From contig CAJMPE010000035.1 in NCBI GenBank assembly GCA_905215275.1, positions 1 to 13,905 of the forward strand: DNA of 13,905 nucleotides, in the 5' to 3' direction. The notes beneath the pieces are model-generated. The model worked only from the letters and a program-made list of their open reading frames with translations, was not told the origin of the DNA and ran no database searches. Source of the DNA: an uncultured bacterium (lineage in GTDB: Bacteria > Actinomycetota > Coriobacteriia > Coriobacteriales > Coriobacteriaceae). The position numbers and the translations under genes were made by a program. Shown in pieces: positions 6,180 through 13,142 of the stretch. How positions within the stretch are numbered: the first letter of the stretch is position 1; every line of letters starts with the position of its first letter.

Positions 6180-7149
6180 GAGCCTCCCCTTCCTCACAGA
6201 AAAACGGAATGATCAGATCGTCAAAATCCTGAATCTCCTCGTGGCCAAAGCCTTCAAAGAACTCATGACGCTTGTCACAGGACAGGTTGTTGTACACCGC
6301 AAACTGCGTTGCCGGCGGACAGACGATATCGGCCGTGCCCGTGCCAAACAGCACGGGGCACTTGACCATGGGGGCAAAATTCTTGGAATCGAAGTACGCC
6401 AGCTTGGCATAGGCTTCCTCGATACGAGTCGAGTCCTCGTCAAACCAACGCGACCAATAGCGCAGGCCCTCGTAGGCAATATCGTCGGCGTCCAGATCCC
6501 AAACCAGGCGGAAGTCCGATAAGAAGGGATAGAGGATAGCCGCGCGATCAACTAAATCGCTATTGAGCGCGCAGGTCGCAATGCCCAAACCGCCGCCCTG
6601 CGATGCGCCGTTTACATACACGCGGGTAAGATCGATGCCCTCGAGCTCGCGAACGATACGGCACAGAATGCGGATATCCTGATGCAGGCGGACATAGTAG
6701 AGGTTGGCCGGATCGCCGTCGATACCGGCGACGATATGGCCCGCGACCGTCGTGCCCGCAAATCCACCAATGTCCTCGGAGGGGCCTCCTTGGCCAGGAC
6801 AATCGAGAGCAATGAGCGCCATGCCCATGCCAGCAAACGACGCCTGCTCAAACCAGCTGCGGCTTGCACCCGGATAGCCGTGGAACTGTAGCACCAGCGG
6901 CACGGGCTCGTCCGAAACCGGCTTGAGATACTTGGCATGCAGGCGTGCACCACACATGCCGGTAAACCAGAGGTCGAAAAACCGACAGGTCGCGGAATCC
7001 GCAACCGAAGCCGCCTCAATCGCGTAGTCGAGCTCGACGGCGTCGGCCTCGGCCATGCGGTCCTTCCAAAAGAGATCGAAATCCGATGGACGGGGCATAG
7101 CGCCTCGATATTCACCAAATTGCTGTTGTAGCTCCTGAGCACTTGGCAT
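6172..7149 (-). CDS. Acetyl xylan esterase family (AXE1) hydrolase, candidate sialate O-acetylesterase
   Basis: This 325-residue alpha/beta-hydrolase has the length and layout of the AXE1 / cephalosporin-C deacetylase family. The N-terminus carries the family pattern PRPSDFDLFW (19-28). The oxyanion motif HGYPG is at 90-94, the nucleophile elbow GASQGG at 181-186 puts Ser183 in place, the acid is Asp274 in GTADIVCPP, and the base is His303 in FGHE. The triad is complete. There is no signal peptide, so it should act in the cytoplasm on imported substrate. Beside nan genes, O-acetylated sialic acid is a sensible substrate: pneumococcus has an AXE1-type gene in its nan locus, and its esterases have been reported to deacetylate sialic acid. 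Deacetylation of other sugars remains possible. A hairpin separates it from the ATPase gene upstream. Confidence 0.88.
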   Translation of the reverse strand: MPSAQELQQQFGEYRGAMPRPSDFDLFWKDRMAEADAVELDYAIEAASVADSATCRFFDLWFTGMCGARLHAKYLKPVSDEPVPLVLQFHGYPGASRSWFEQASFAGMGMALIALDCPGQGGPSEDIGGFAGTTVAGHIVAGIDGDPANLYYVRLHQDIRILCRIVRELEGIDLTRVYVNGASQGGGLGIATCALNSDLVDRAAILYPFLSDFRLVWDLDADDIAYEGLRYWSRWFDEDSTRIEEAYAKLAYFDSKNFAPMVKCPVLFGTGTADIVCPPATQFAVYNNLSCDKRHEFFEGFGHEEIQDFDDLIIPFFCEEGEAHV

Positions 7150-7185
7150 GGCTCGTGAACCCAGCCTTTCGAAATCGCAACGGAG

Positions 7186-7213
7186 GTGCGCCCGGTAAGG
7201 GAACCGGGCGCAC
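7186..7213 (-). repeat. Perfect 11-bp stem-loop between the ATPase and esterase genes
   Basis: GTGCGCCCGGT (7186-7196) and ACCGGGCGCAC (7203-7213) are exact inverted repeats around a 6-base loop. It lies 16 bases after the stop of the second ATPase gene. The sequence after it on the minus strand (CTCCGTTGCGATTTC) has no proper U-tract, so partial termination or 3'-end protection of the transporter mRNA is more likely than full termination. Confidence 0.75.
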
Positions 7214-7229
7214 GGGAGGGAAAGCGAGG

Positions 7230-8057
7230 CTACTCGCCGAGCTTGGGATGCAGCAGCGACGGCGCAGCGCCAAGCAGCATCTTGGTGTAGGGGTCCTGAG
7301 GGTGCTGGAAGACCTGCTTGGCCTCGCCCTGCTCGACGATCTTGCCGCCATTCATAACGATGATGTCGTCAGAGATATAGCGGACCGTCTGGATGTCATG
7401 GCTGATGAACACCATGGCCAGGCCGAGCTCCTTCTTAAGGTCGGTAAGCAGGTTCAGAATCTGCGCGCGGACCGAAACGTCCAGAGCCGAGGTGGGCTCG
7501 TCGGCGATGATGGCATCGGGGTTCAGCGACAGGGCACGGGCAATTGCGACGCGCTGGCGCTGGCCGCCCGAAAGCTGGCCGGGAAGAACCTCGGCGGCGG
7601 AGCTGGGCAGACCAGTGAGCTCCAAGAGCTCCTTGACGCGCTTCTCCTGCTCGGCCTCGGTACCCAGGTTGTGGACGCGCATGGGGTCGAGCAGTTGCTC
7701 GCGAACGACCATGCGGGGGTTGAGCGCCGTGGCCGGGTTCTGGAACACGACCGAGATGACGCGACCCATGTGGCGACGGTCCTCAGCGGTACGTTTGGTA
7801 ACGTCCTTGCCCTTAAAGTAGACCTTGCCGCTCGTGGGGGCCTGCAGGCCGCACATGACGTTGGCGGTGGTGGACTTTCCGCAACCGGACTCGCCGACGA
7901 TGCCGATGGTCTGTCCGGGCATGAGCTTAATCGTTACACCCTGGACGGCGTGAACCAGGTTGGGGTGCAGAATCGAGCCGGTACGGGTCCTAAAGGTGAC
8001 GTGGACGTCATCAAGGAAGATGATCGGCTCGACGCCGTTGACTGCGGTCTCGCTCAT
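7230..8057 (-). CDS. ABC transporter ATP-binding protein, OppF/DppF type (candidate sialic acid importer)
   Basis: This is a 275-residue cytoplasmic ATPase of the oligopeptide/dipeptide importer class. Walker A is GESGCGKS at 55-62, the Q-loop is at about residue 106 (FQNP), the ABC signature LSGGQ is at 162-166, Walker B ends in ADEPTS with Asp186-Glu187, and the H-loop His is 220. It ends soon after the HPQDPYTKMLL motif and lacks the longer C-terminal tail common in OppF proteins. Its ATG directly follows the TAG of the fused permease-ATPase gene. The GGAGGTGAT ribosome binding site lies inside the last codons of that gene, so the two are tightly coupled. It should pair with the ATPase half of the fused protein. 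The substrate is inferred from the nan genes downstream. Confidence 0.93.
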   Translation of the reverse strand: MSETAVNGVEPIIFLDDVHVTFRTRTGSILHPNLVHAVQGVTIKLMPGQTIGIVGESGCGKSTTANVMCGLQAPTSGKVYFKGKDVTKRTAEDRRHMGRVISVVFQNPATALNPRMVVREQLLDPMRVHNLGTEAEQEKRVKELLELTGLPSSAAEVLPGQLSGGQRQRVAIARALSLNPDAIIADEPTSALDVSVRAQILNLLTDLKKELGLAMVFISHDIQTVRYISDDIIVMNGGKIVEQGEAKQVFQHPQDPYTKMLLGAAPSLLHPKLGE

Positions 8058-10073
8058 CTACATCACCTCCGCGTGAGGGGTCAAACCATTTGCCTTGAGC
8101 ACCTCGTCGGGGAGCTCGGAATAGAAGTGCTCGGTGCCGGGCACGCGCTTGAAGACCGGACGGGTGTCCAGGCCAATGCGCGGATGGCTCGAGCGGGGCG
8201 CGAAGCGATCGCCCTTGGGGAAATCGCGCGGGCTCGGAACGGCGCCGGGCACCTGGTGCAGGCGGCCCGAACCGCTCTCGATGGACAGGACGGAACCCAG
8301 AAGGCCGCGGGTGTACTCGTGGATCGGGTTGGTGAGCAGCTCCTTGGTGGGCGCCTGCTCGATAACCTGGCCGGCGTACATAACCGTGATGTTATGAGCG
8401 ACCTCAGCGACCAGTGCCAGGTCGTGCGAAACGAAGATCATGGCAAAGCCGAGCTTGGCCTGAAGGTCGTTAAGCAGCTTGATGACCTGCTTCTGGACGG
8501 TAACGTCCAGAGCGGTCGTGGGCTCGTCGCAGATGACCAGCTTGGGGTCGCGGGTAAGGGCCATAGCAATCAGAACGCGCTGACGCTGACCACCGGAAAG
8601 CTCATGCGGATAGCTCTCGAGCGTACGCTTGGGGTCGAGGCCCACGAGCTCCAGGAGCTCCTCGGCGCTACGGGTGCCGCCACGCTTGGTGAGCTGCTTC
8701 ATCTGGGCGGAAATGAGCATGGAGGGGTTGAGCGAGGACAGGGCATCCTGATAGACCATGGCGATATCGGTACCGCGCAGGCCGAACCACTCTTTCTTGC
8801 TCATCTTGAGCAGGTCGCGACCCTCCCAGAGAACCTCACCGGAAAGGTGCTCGTCATCGTCGGTCAGGCCCATGATGGCCAGCGTGGTGATGGACTTACC
8901 GCAGCCGGACTCGCCTACCAGGCCCATGGTCTGGCCGGGACGGACGTCAAAGTTAACGTGGTCGACGACGTTGATGTCACCGTGGTGCTCAAACTGGATG
9001 CAGAAATCGCGGACCGAAAGGATCGGCTCAACGGACTCATCGGGCACATGGCGGTCGTTACGCTTGAGTTCGACATCACGCAGGGCGCCAAGACGGGCGG
9101 ACAGGGACTGAGCCTGCTCCTTGTAGGCGCGAACGGGATCGGAGACCAGCAGGTCGGCCTCGCGGCGCTTGGAGGAGTCGGTCGGATCCAGGGCGGCGGA
9201 GGGAGCAGCGGCCATGGCGTCGGTAATGCCCTCGGAGAGGATGTTGAGTGCCAGGCAGGTGATCATGATGGCCAGACCCGGGAACAGCGCCTGCCACCAA
9301 CGGCCAGCGAGCACGCCGCCGCGGGCGTCAGCGAGGATGTTGCCCCAGGTAGCGGTGGGCTCCTGGATACCAGCGCCGATAAAGGTCAGCGAGGCCTCGA
9401 AGATGATGGCGTCGGCGACCAGGGTAACGGTGAAGACCATGATCGGGGCGATGCAGTTACGCAGAACATGCTTGATCAAAATCCACGGAGCCTTGGCGCC
9501 GGAAACGATGACCGCGCGGACATAGTCCTCGCCGTACTCGGACACGATGTTGGCGCGCACGATACGGGCAATCTGCGGAGTGTACATAAAGCCGATGGCG
9601 AAGATGATCGACGGCACGGAGTTGCCCAGGATGGAGACGAAGACGGCAGCAAGGGCGATGCCCGGGATGGACATGATGATGTCCAGGATGCGCATGATCG
9701 CCTCGGAAACAGACTTGCGCGAAACCGCCGCGAGGGCGCCCACGACCGAGCCGCAGACCAGAGCCATGGCAGTGGCGCCAAAGCCGATGATCAGCGAGTA
9801 ACGACCACCGTAGAGCATACGCGACAGAATGTCGCGACCCTTATCGTCGGTACCGAAGATAAATCCGTTGCCGGGAGCCTGGCGAGCAGTGAAAATCTCG
9901 ACCGGGCTATAGGGGGCAAGAAGAGGCGCCAGAATCGCGGTCAGGGCGACCAGCACCAGCACGACGGCGGCGATCTTAGAAGACAGCGTCATCTTCTTCC
10001 AGCCACCGAGCTTGAGCCCCTTAGAGGCAGCTTTCTCGAGCTGCTCGGTTTGCTTCTCTCGAATCTTTACCAT
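8058..10073 (-). CDS. Fused ABC permease and ATPase (OppC-OppD type), candidate sialic acid importer
   Basis: One 671-residue protein joins a DppC/OppC-like permease (about 1-290) to an OppD-like ATPase (about 350-671). The permease half has a first membrane segment near 34-54, GTDDKGRDILSR at about 74-85, further segments up to about 285, and the EAA loop at about 179-206. A hydrophilic linker of about 60 residues follows. The ATPase half has Walker A GESGCGKS (387-394), LSGGQ (492-496), ICDEPTT with Asp516-Glu517, and His550. The C-terminal tail keeps the IPG-like VPGAVPSP segment, but the cysteines that bind a [4Fe-4S] cluster in many OppD/DppD proteins are replaced (GDRFAPRSSHP at about 621-631). 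The ATG lies 3 bases after the oppB-type stop. Such fusions occur in Actinobacteria and, as I recall, in sialic acid transporters. Confidence 0.93.
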   Translation of the reverse strand: MVKIREKQTEQLEKAASKGLKLGGWKKMTLSSKIAAVVLVLVALTAILAPLLAPYSPVEIFTARQAPGNGFIFGTDDKGRDILSRMLYGGRYSLIIGFGATAMALVCGSVVGALAAVSRKSVSEAIMRILDIIMSIPGIALAAVFVSILGNSVPSIIFAIGFMYTPQIARIVRANIVSEYGEDYVRAVIVSGAKAPWILIKHVLRNCIAPIMVFTVTLVADAIIFEASLTFIGAGIQEPTATWGNILADARGGVLAGRWWQALFPGLAIMITCLALNILSEGITDAMAAAPSAALDPTDSSKRREADLLVSDPVRAYKEQAQSLSARLGALRDVELKRNDRHVPDESVEPILSVRDFCIQFEHHGDINVVDHVNFDVRPGQTMGLVGESGCGKSITTLAIMGLTDDDEHLSGEVLWEGRDLLKMSKKEWFGLRGTDIAMVYQDALSSLNPSMLISAQMKQLTKRGGTRSAEELLELVGLDPKRTLESYPHELSGGQRQRVLIAMALTRDPKLVICDEPTTALDVTVQKQVIKLLNDLQAKLGFAMIFVSHDLALVAEVAHNITVMYAGQVIEQAPTKELLTNPIHEYTRGLLGSVLSIESGSGRLHQVPGAVPSPRDFPKGDRFAPRSSHPRIGLDTRPVFKRVPGTEHFYSELPDEVLKANGLTPHAEVM
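8062..8070 (-). promoter_or_regulatory. Ribosome binding site of the second ATPase inside the fusion gene
   Basis: GGAGGTGAT is complementary to the 16S rRNA tail over 9 bases and is read in the fusion gene as part of its last Glu-Val-Met codons. The following ATG at 8057 directly abuts that gene's TAG. Confidence 0.85.
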
Positions 10074-10076
10074 AAT

Positions 10077-11033
10077 CTACACCGTCCTGATGCGCGGGTT
10101 GATGAGCAGGTAGAGCATGTCAACCACGATGTTGATGATGATGAAGGCAAGAGCAACGACGATGACGACGCCCTGAACCAGGTTCGCCTCGTTGCCCTGA
10201 ACGCCCTGCAGAATCGCAGTACCCATGCCGGGGAGGTTGAAGATGACCTCGATGACGACGGCGCCGCCCATAAGGTAACCGATCTTAAGACCGAGGGTGG
10301 TGACCGGGGTGATCAGCGCGTTGCGAAGAACGTTGATGCCGACGACGACCTTCTCGGGAACGCCGGCGCCACGGGCCATACGGACGTAGTCCTTATCGAG
10401 CTCCTCGACCATGGCCGTACGCACGATACGAGTCATCTGGCCCGTCAGCGGGAATGCCAGAGCGATAGCGGGCATGATCATACGTCCCAGATAGCCAGCC
10501 GGGTTGGTGGTGAAGTGAGGCAGAGCACCGGACGCCGGGAGCACCTTAAGGTAGGAAGAGAACAGCAGGATCAACAGAACGGCAAGCCAGAACGACGGGG
10601 TTGCCAAGCCGGCGATGGAGAAGACGCGGATCACTTGGTCCGGCCATTTATCACGATACAGTGCCGCGATGACGCCGAGCAAAAACGAGACGACCGCGCC
10701 GATGGCTAGACCGATGAAGGTCAGCTGCATCGTGACGGGCAGGGCCGTGGAGATGCGCTTGGCAACAGAGTTGCGAGCAGCACCATAGGTGCCCATGTCA
10801 CCATGGATCAGATCGCCCATGTAGCGCACGTAGCGCACGGGCCAGGGATCGTCCAGACCATACTTCTCATGGTACTCGGCAACCGCCTCGGGCGAGGCGC
10901 CGTCACCCAACGCCGTATAGGCGGGGTCGGTCTTGGAGAACGACATAAGGAAGAACACCAGGACGGTGACGCCCAATGCCATGATCGGCAGCGCCACGAG
11001 ACGCCTTCCAATCAAACGTAGAAAGTTGTTCAC
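10077..11033 (-). CDS. ABC transporter permease, OppB/DppB type (candidate sialic acid importer)
   Basis: This 318-residue inner-membrane permease has about six hydrophobic segments (near 9-31, 100-125, 138-160, 185-203, 245-268 and 286-311). The cytoplasmic EAA loop is at about 210-240 (ELDKDYVRMARGAG onwards), and NLPGMG at 266-271 is diagnostic of the DppB family. It should pair with the permease half of the fused protein. The GTG start at 11033 is preceded by AAAGGGGAGAG at about 5 bases; the ATG at 11066 would place the ribosome binding site inside the coding region. A palindrome (11075-11090) and a stem-loop (11095-11128) lie between it and the binding-protein gene. Family assignment is firm; the sugar-acid substrate is inferred from context. 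Confidence 0.93.
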   Translation of the reverse strand: MNNFLRLIGRRLVALPIMALGVTVLVFFLMSFSKTDPAYTALGDGASPEAVAEYHEKYGLDDPWPVRYVRYMGDLIHGDMGTYGAARNSVAKRISTALPVTMQLTFIGLAIGAVVSFLLGVIAALYRDKWPDQVIRVFSIAGLATPSFWLAVLLILLFSSYLKVLPASGALPHFTTNPAGYLGRMIMPAIALAFPLTGQMTRIVRTAMVEELDKDYVRMARGAGVPEKVVVGINVLRNALITPVTTLGLKIGYLMGGAVVIEVIFNLPGMGTAILQGVQGNEANLVQGVVIVVALAFIIINIVVDMLYLLINPRIRTV

Positions 11034-11036
11034 GTT

Positions 11037-11047
11037 CTCTCCCCTTT
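11037..11047 (-). promoter_or_regulatory. Ribosome binding site that sets the GTG start of the OppB-type gene
   Basis: AAAGGGGAGAG on the minus strand has its GGGGAG core 5 bases before the GTG at 11033-11031. It supports that start over the ATG 33 bases upstream. Confidence 0.75.
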
Positions 11048-11074
11048 CTTTTGTCGGTAGGACCAACTGGTATA

Positions 11075-11090
11075 TGAGTATGGATACTCA
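11075..11090. repeat. Palindrome upstream of the OppB-type gene
   Basis: TGAGTAT and ATACTCA are exact inverted repeats separated by two bases. It could be a small operator or a short hairpin in the leader of the permease mRNA. Nothing else in the window matches it. Confidence 0.45.
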
Positions 11091-11094
11091 TTAC

Positions 11095-11128
11095 AAGACC
11101 CGAGCGACATCGAGGCCGCCCGGGTCTT
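11095..11128 (-). terminator. Stem-loop between binding-protein and permease genes (possible attenuator)
   Basis: AAGACCCG (11095-11102) pairs with CGGGTCTT (11121-11128) around an 18-base loop, starting about 60 bases after the binding-protein stop. On the minus strand the stem is followed by GTAATGAG, a poor U-tract, so full termination is unlikely. A hairpin here is common in ABC operons, where it keeps the binding-protein message in excess over the membrane components. On the plus strand the stem is followed by TTGTTTC, but no plus-strand gene is present to need it. Confidence 0.5.
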
Positions 11129-11188
11129 TGTTTCAACTATGAGGACGTTGCCTTACGACCGACGCCCCACATATGACTCAAGCGAGTC

Positions 11189-12802
11189 TTAGGCCTTGAC
11201 GGTCGCGACGCCCCTGAAGGACATGCTCGTCGTGCCGATGCCCTTGAAGCCATCGAGGGCCTCGCCGTTGGGCGCGGTGGACGGATCGTCCCAGGAAGCG
11301 GAAACGGTCTTGACGTGGACAACGGGGTACAGAACGGCGTTGTCGGCGATGATATCGAAGCACTCGTTCCACTTCTTCTGCTGCTCGTCGCCCTCGGCGG
11401 CAAGAGCCTCGTCCATGAGACCGTGGAGCTTCTCCCACTCAGCGGACTCCTTCCACGGGCAACGGGTCTGCATCCAGACGTTGTCGCCATACCACCAGTT
11501 GAGCAGCAGGTCGGGATCGGCGCCGAAGCAGGACGGATCGCCAGGAGCGAGAAGGATATCGTAGGCCTCGCCGCCGTCGATGGCAGCGTAGGTGGCCGGC
11601 GAGGTATCGGTCTGGATGGTCACATCGAAGCCGAGGGCGTCGAGGTCGTTCTTGACCTGAGCGGCCATGCCCTTGATCTGCTCATTGTCGGTGGTGCGCA
11701 GGGTGATGGCGCCCGGGGTGATGCCAGACTCTTCGATGAGCTTCTTGGCCTTCTTGGCGTCAGTCTTGTACACCGTGGAAGCCTCATGATAGTTGGTGAA
11801 GCTCTTGGGCAGGTAGCAGCTGGCAGCGGTGGCAAGGCCGGCGAAGGTGTTGGTGATCATCTTCTCGGTGTCGAGCGCGTACATGACGGCCTGACGGACC
11901 TTGACGTTGTTCCAAGGCTCCTTGGCGACGTTAAACATGATGAAGCGGGTGCCGAAGCCCTGGACGTTGTCGATCTTGCAGCCAGCGCTCTCGAGCTGGT
12001 CGACGGCGTCAGCGGTGACGAGCTCCATAACGAGCGTGGAGCCCTCCTGCTGGGCGGTAACGCGAGCGGTGGGGTCGGTCAGGATGCTGTACTGGATCTT
12101 CTCGTCCTCGGCAGCATACTCACCGTTGTACTCGGGGTTGGGAACCAGGGTGATCTCGGTATCGGAGATAGAGTCATACATCCAGGGGCCGGAGCCGATC
12201 GGCTGCTTGGCGCGATCCTCCTCGGCCTGGGTAGCCGGGGTAACGCGGATGATGGCCAGACGATCCTTGAGCAGGGAGAAGTTGGGGACCTTGGTCTTGA
12301 CCGTTACAGTGCTGGCGTCCTTGGCCTCGATAGACTCGAAGGGCTGGAAGAACGGAGCATAGGTAGCGGAGGCAGCGCAAGCGGTGTAGGAGGCAACGAC
12401 GTCGTCAGCGGTGACCTCGGTGCCATCGGAGAACTTGGCGCCCTTGCGGATGGTGACCTCGAAGGTAGTGTCGTCCACGGACTTGGGATCGTCGGTAGCG
12501 AGCTCGTTGAAGGTGCTGTAGTCGTGGTAATCGATGCCGTAGAGGCCCTCGATGACGTGCCAGTTAGCACCCAGGCCCACAGCGGAGCCGGTGCTGGCGG
12601 GGTCGAAGCTGGACGGAGCGTAAGCGGAACCAGCGGTGATCACGCCGCCGCCACGGTTGGCGGAATCAGTGGAACCGGAAGCGGAACCTTCGTCGCTAGA
12701 GCTGCCACCGCAGCCGGTGAGACCAAGCCCTGCGACAGCAGCGACGCTGCCGGTGAGGCCGAGGAACGAACGCCTGGACATACCCTTGTTGATGATGGCC
12801 AT
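11189..12802 (-). CDS. Solute-binding lipoprotein, SBP family 5 (OppA/DppA type), candidate sialic acid binder
   Basis: This is a 537-residue extracellular binding protein of an ABC importer. The N-terminus has a twin-arginine signal (SRRSFLGL at 9-16), a hydrophobic stretch to about residue 29, and a lipobox LTGC with Cys31, followed by a Gly/Ser-rich linker. It should be exported folded by Tat and anchored to the membrane as a lipoprotein. The mature part shows the family 5 pattern: SFDPASTG, then the HVIEGLYGID region and KGAKFSDGTEVTADDVVASY. The ATG at 12802 has AGGAG (12808-12812) 5 bases upstream; an ATG at 12817 would include the ribosome binding site in the protein. It is the first gene of the transporter-nan cluster. 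Family 5 proteins bind peptides, nickel, sugars or sialic acid; the last is favoured by context only. Confidence 0.92.
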   Translation of the reverse strand: MAIINKGMSRRSFLGLTGSVAAVAGLGLTGCGGSSSDEGSASGSTDSANRGGGVITAGSAYAPSSFDPASTGSAVGLGANWHVIEGLYGIDYHDYSTFNELATDDPKSVDDTTFEVTIRKGAKFSDGTEVTADDVVASYTACAASATYAPFFQPFESIEAKDASTVTVKTKVPNFSLLKDRLAIIRVTPATQAEEDRAKQPIGSGPWMYDSISDTEITLVPNPEYNGEYAAEDEKIQYSILTDPTARVTAQQEGSTLVMELVTADAVDQLESAGCKIDNVQGFGTRFIMFNVAKEPWNNVKVRQAVMYALDTEKMITNTFAGLATAASCYLPKSFTNYHEASTVYKTDAKKAKKLIEESGITPGAITLRTTDNEQIKGMAAQVKNDLDALGFDVTIQTDTSPATYAAIDGGEAYDILLAPGDPSCFGADPDLLLNWWYGDNVWMQTRCPWKESAEWEKLHGLMDEALAAEGDEQQKKWNECFDIIADNAVLYPVVHVKTVSASWDDPSTAPNGEALDGFKGIGTTSMSFRGVATVKA

Positions 12803-12921
12803 GTCTTCTCCTATCAATAGAGAATCTTACCCGGGAGCACCTAGACTTGCCCCCGCGCAACTTGCGGACGATATATACCTTACCTACCGACGAACCCAAC
12901 TGAGGTGCCGCGCTCGGCGAC

Positions 12922-13002
12922 CGATACATACATACGCTTGAACGGTATTTACTACCGTTCACCGAATTCATTGACAAATGATCCGACAGACAGTATGTAT
13001 CG
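12922..13002. repeat. Outer inverted repeat enclosing the operator-like site
   Basis: CGATACATAC (12922-12931) is the exact reverse complement of GTATGTATCG (12993-13002). The arms are 61 bases apart and enclose the 12939-12961 repeat. They may be paired half-sites for one regulator or the base of a branched RNA leader. Confidence 0.55.
12939..12961. promoter_or_regulatory. Operator-like 23-bp inverted repeat upstream of the transporter cluster
   Basis: TGAACGGTA and TACCGTTCA are perfect 9-bp arms around a TTTAC spacer, about 137 bases upstream of the binding-protein ATG. Length, symmetry and location fit a dimeric repressor site, and a GntR- or RpiR-type NanR would be the expected regulator of a sialic acid cluster. 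The repeat is seen; the regulator is inference and no regulator gene is in the window. It could alternatively fold as a leader hairpin. Confidence 0.5.
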
Positions 13003-13064
13003 ACGAGGTGAGATATCAGTCTTCGTCAACCCGCAGGATAGCAGTGTTGTTCACCATGGCTAGT

Positions 13065-13075
13065 CAAACGTTTTA
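13065..13075. promoter_or_regulatory. AAACGTTTTA site shared with the gap upstream region
   Basis: CAAACGTTTTA contains the perfect AAACGTTT palindrome and shares the 10-mer AAACGTTTTA with the 14-bp palindrome at 364-377. It may be a site for the same carbon-related regulator, but a 10-base match in AT-rich DNA is limited evidence. Confidence 0.3.
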
Positions 13076-13112
13076 GCGTTAATAAAACCCGAAATCGGCA
13101 GGTAATCACCGC

Positions 13113-13142
13113 GAAACAAATGATTGAAAATTGACCAATCAT
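13113..13142 (-). terminator. Possible weak terminator after uvrC
   Basis: On the minus strand ATGATTG and CAATCAT form a 7-bp AT-rich stem with a 9-base loop (plus-strand arms 13120-13126 and 13136-13142), followed by TTTGTTTC. It lies 25 bases past the uvrC stop. The stem is weak for an intrinsic terminator. Confidence 0.4.

Noticed and set aside
7143..10709. An 1188-codon open frame on the plus strand opposite the importer genes
   Set aside because: It is antisense to two ATPase genes and two permease domains with full motifs. Its translation is rich in Asp, Gly, His and Arg without domains, as expected from the complement of GC-biased codons, and has no good ribosome binding site.
12971..12999. 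Plus-strand TTGACA with TATGTA at a 17-base spacing
   Set aside because: The -35 is perfect but the -10 matches only 3 of 6, it overlaps the inverted repeats, and no plus-strand gene follows; it would only read antisense into uvrC.
13016..13057. A 13-codon minus-strand reading frame in the leader of the binding-protein gene (possible leader peptide)
   Set aside because: It has no ribosome binding site, no run of a single amino acid codon, and no adjoining alternative hairpins of the attenuation type.
13081..13108. CCGATTTCGG followed by GTTTTATT on the minus strand as a terminator
   Set aside because: The stem can form only 3 pairs with a four-base loop, too weak to support the call.
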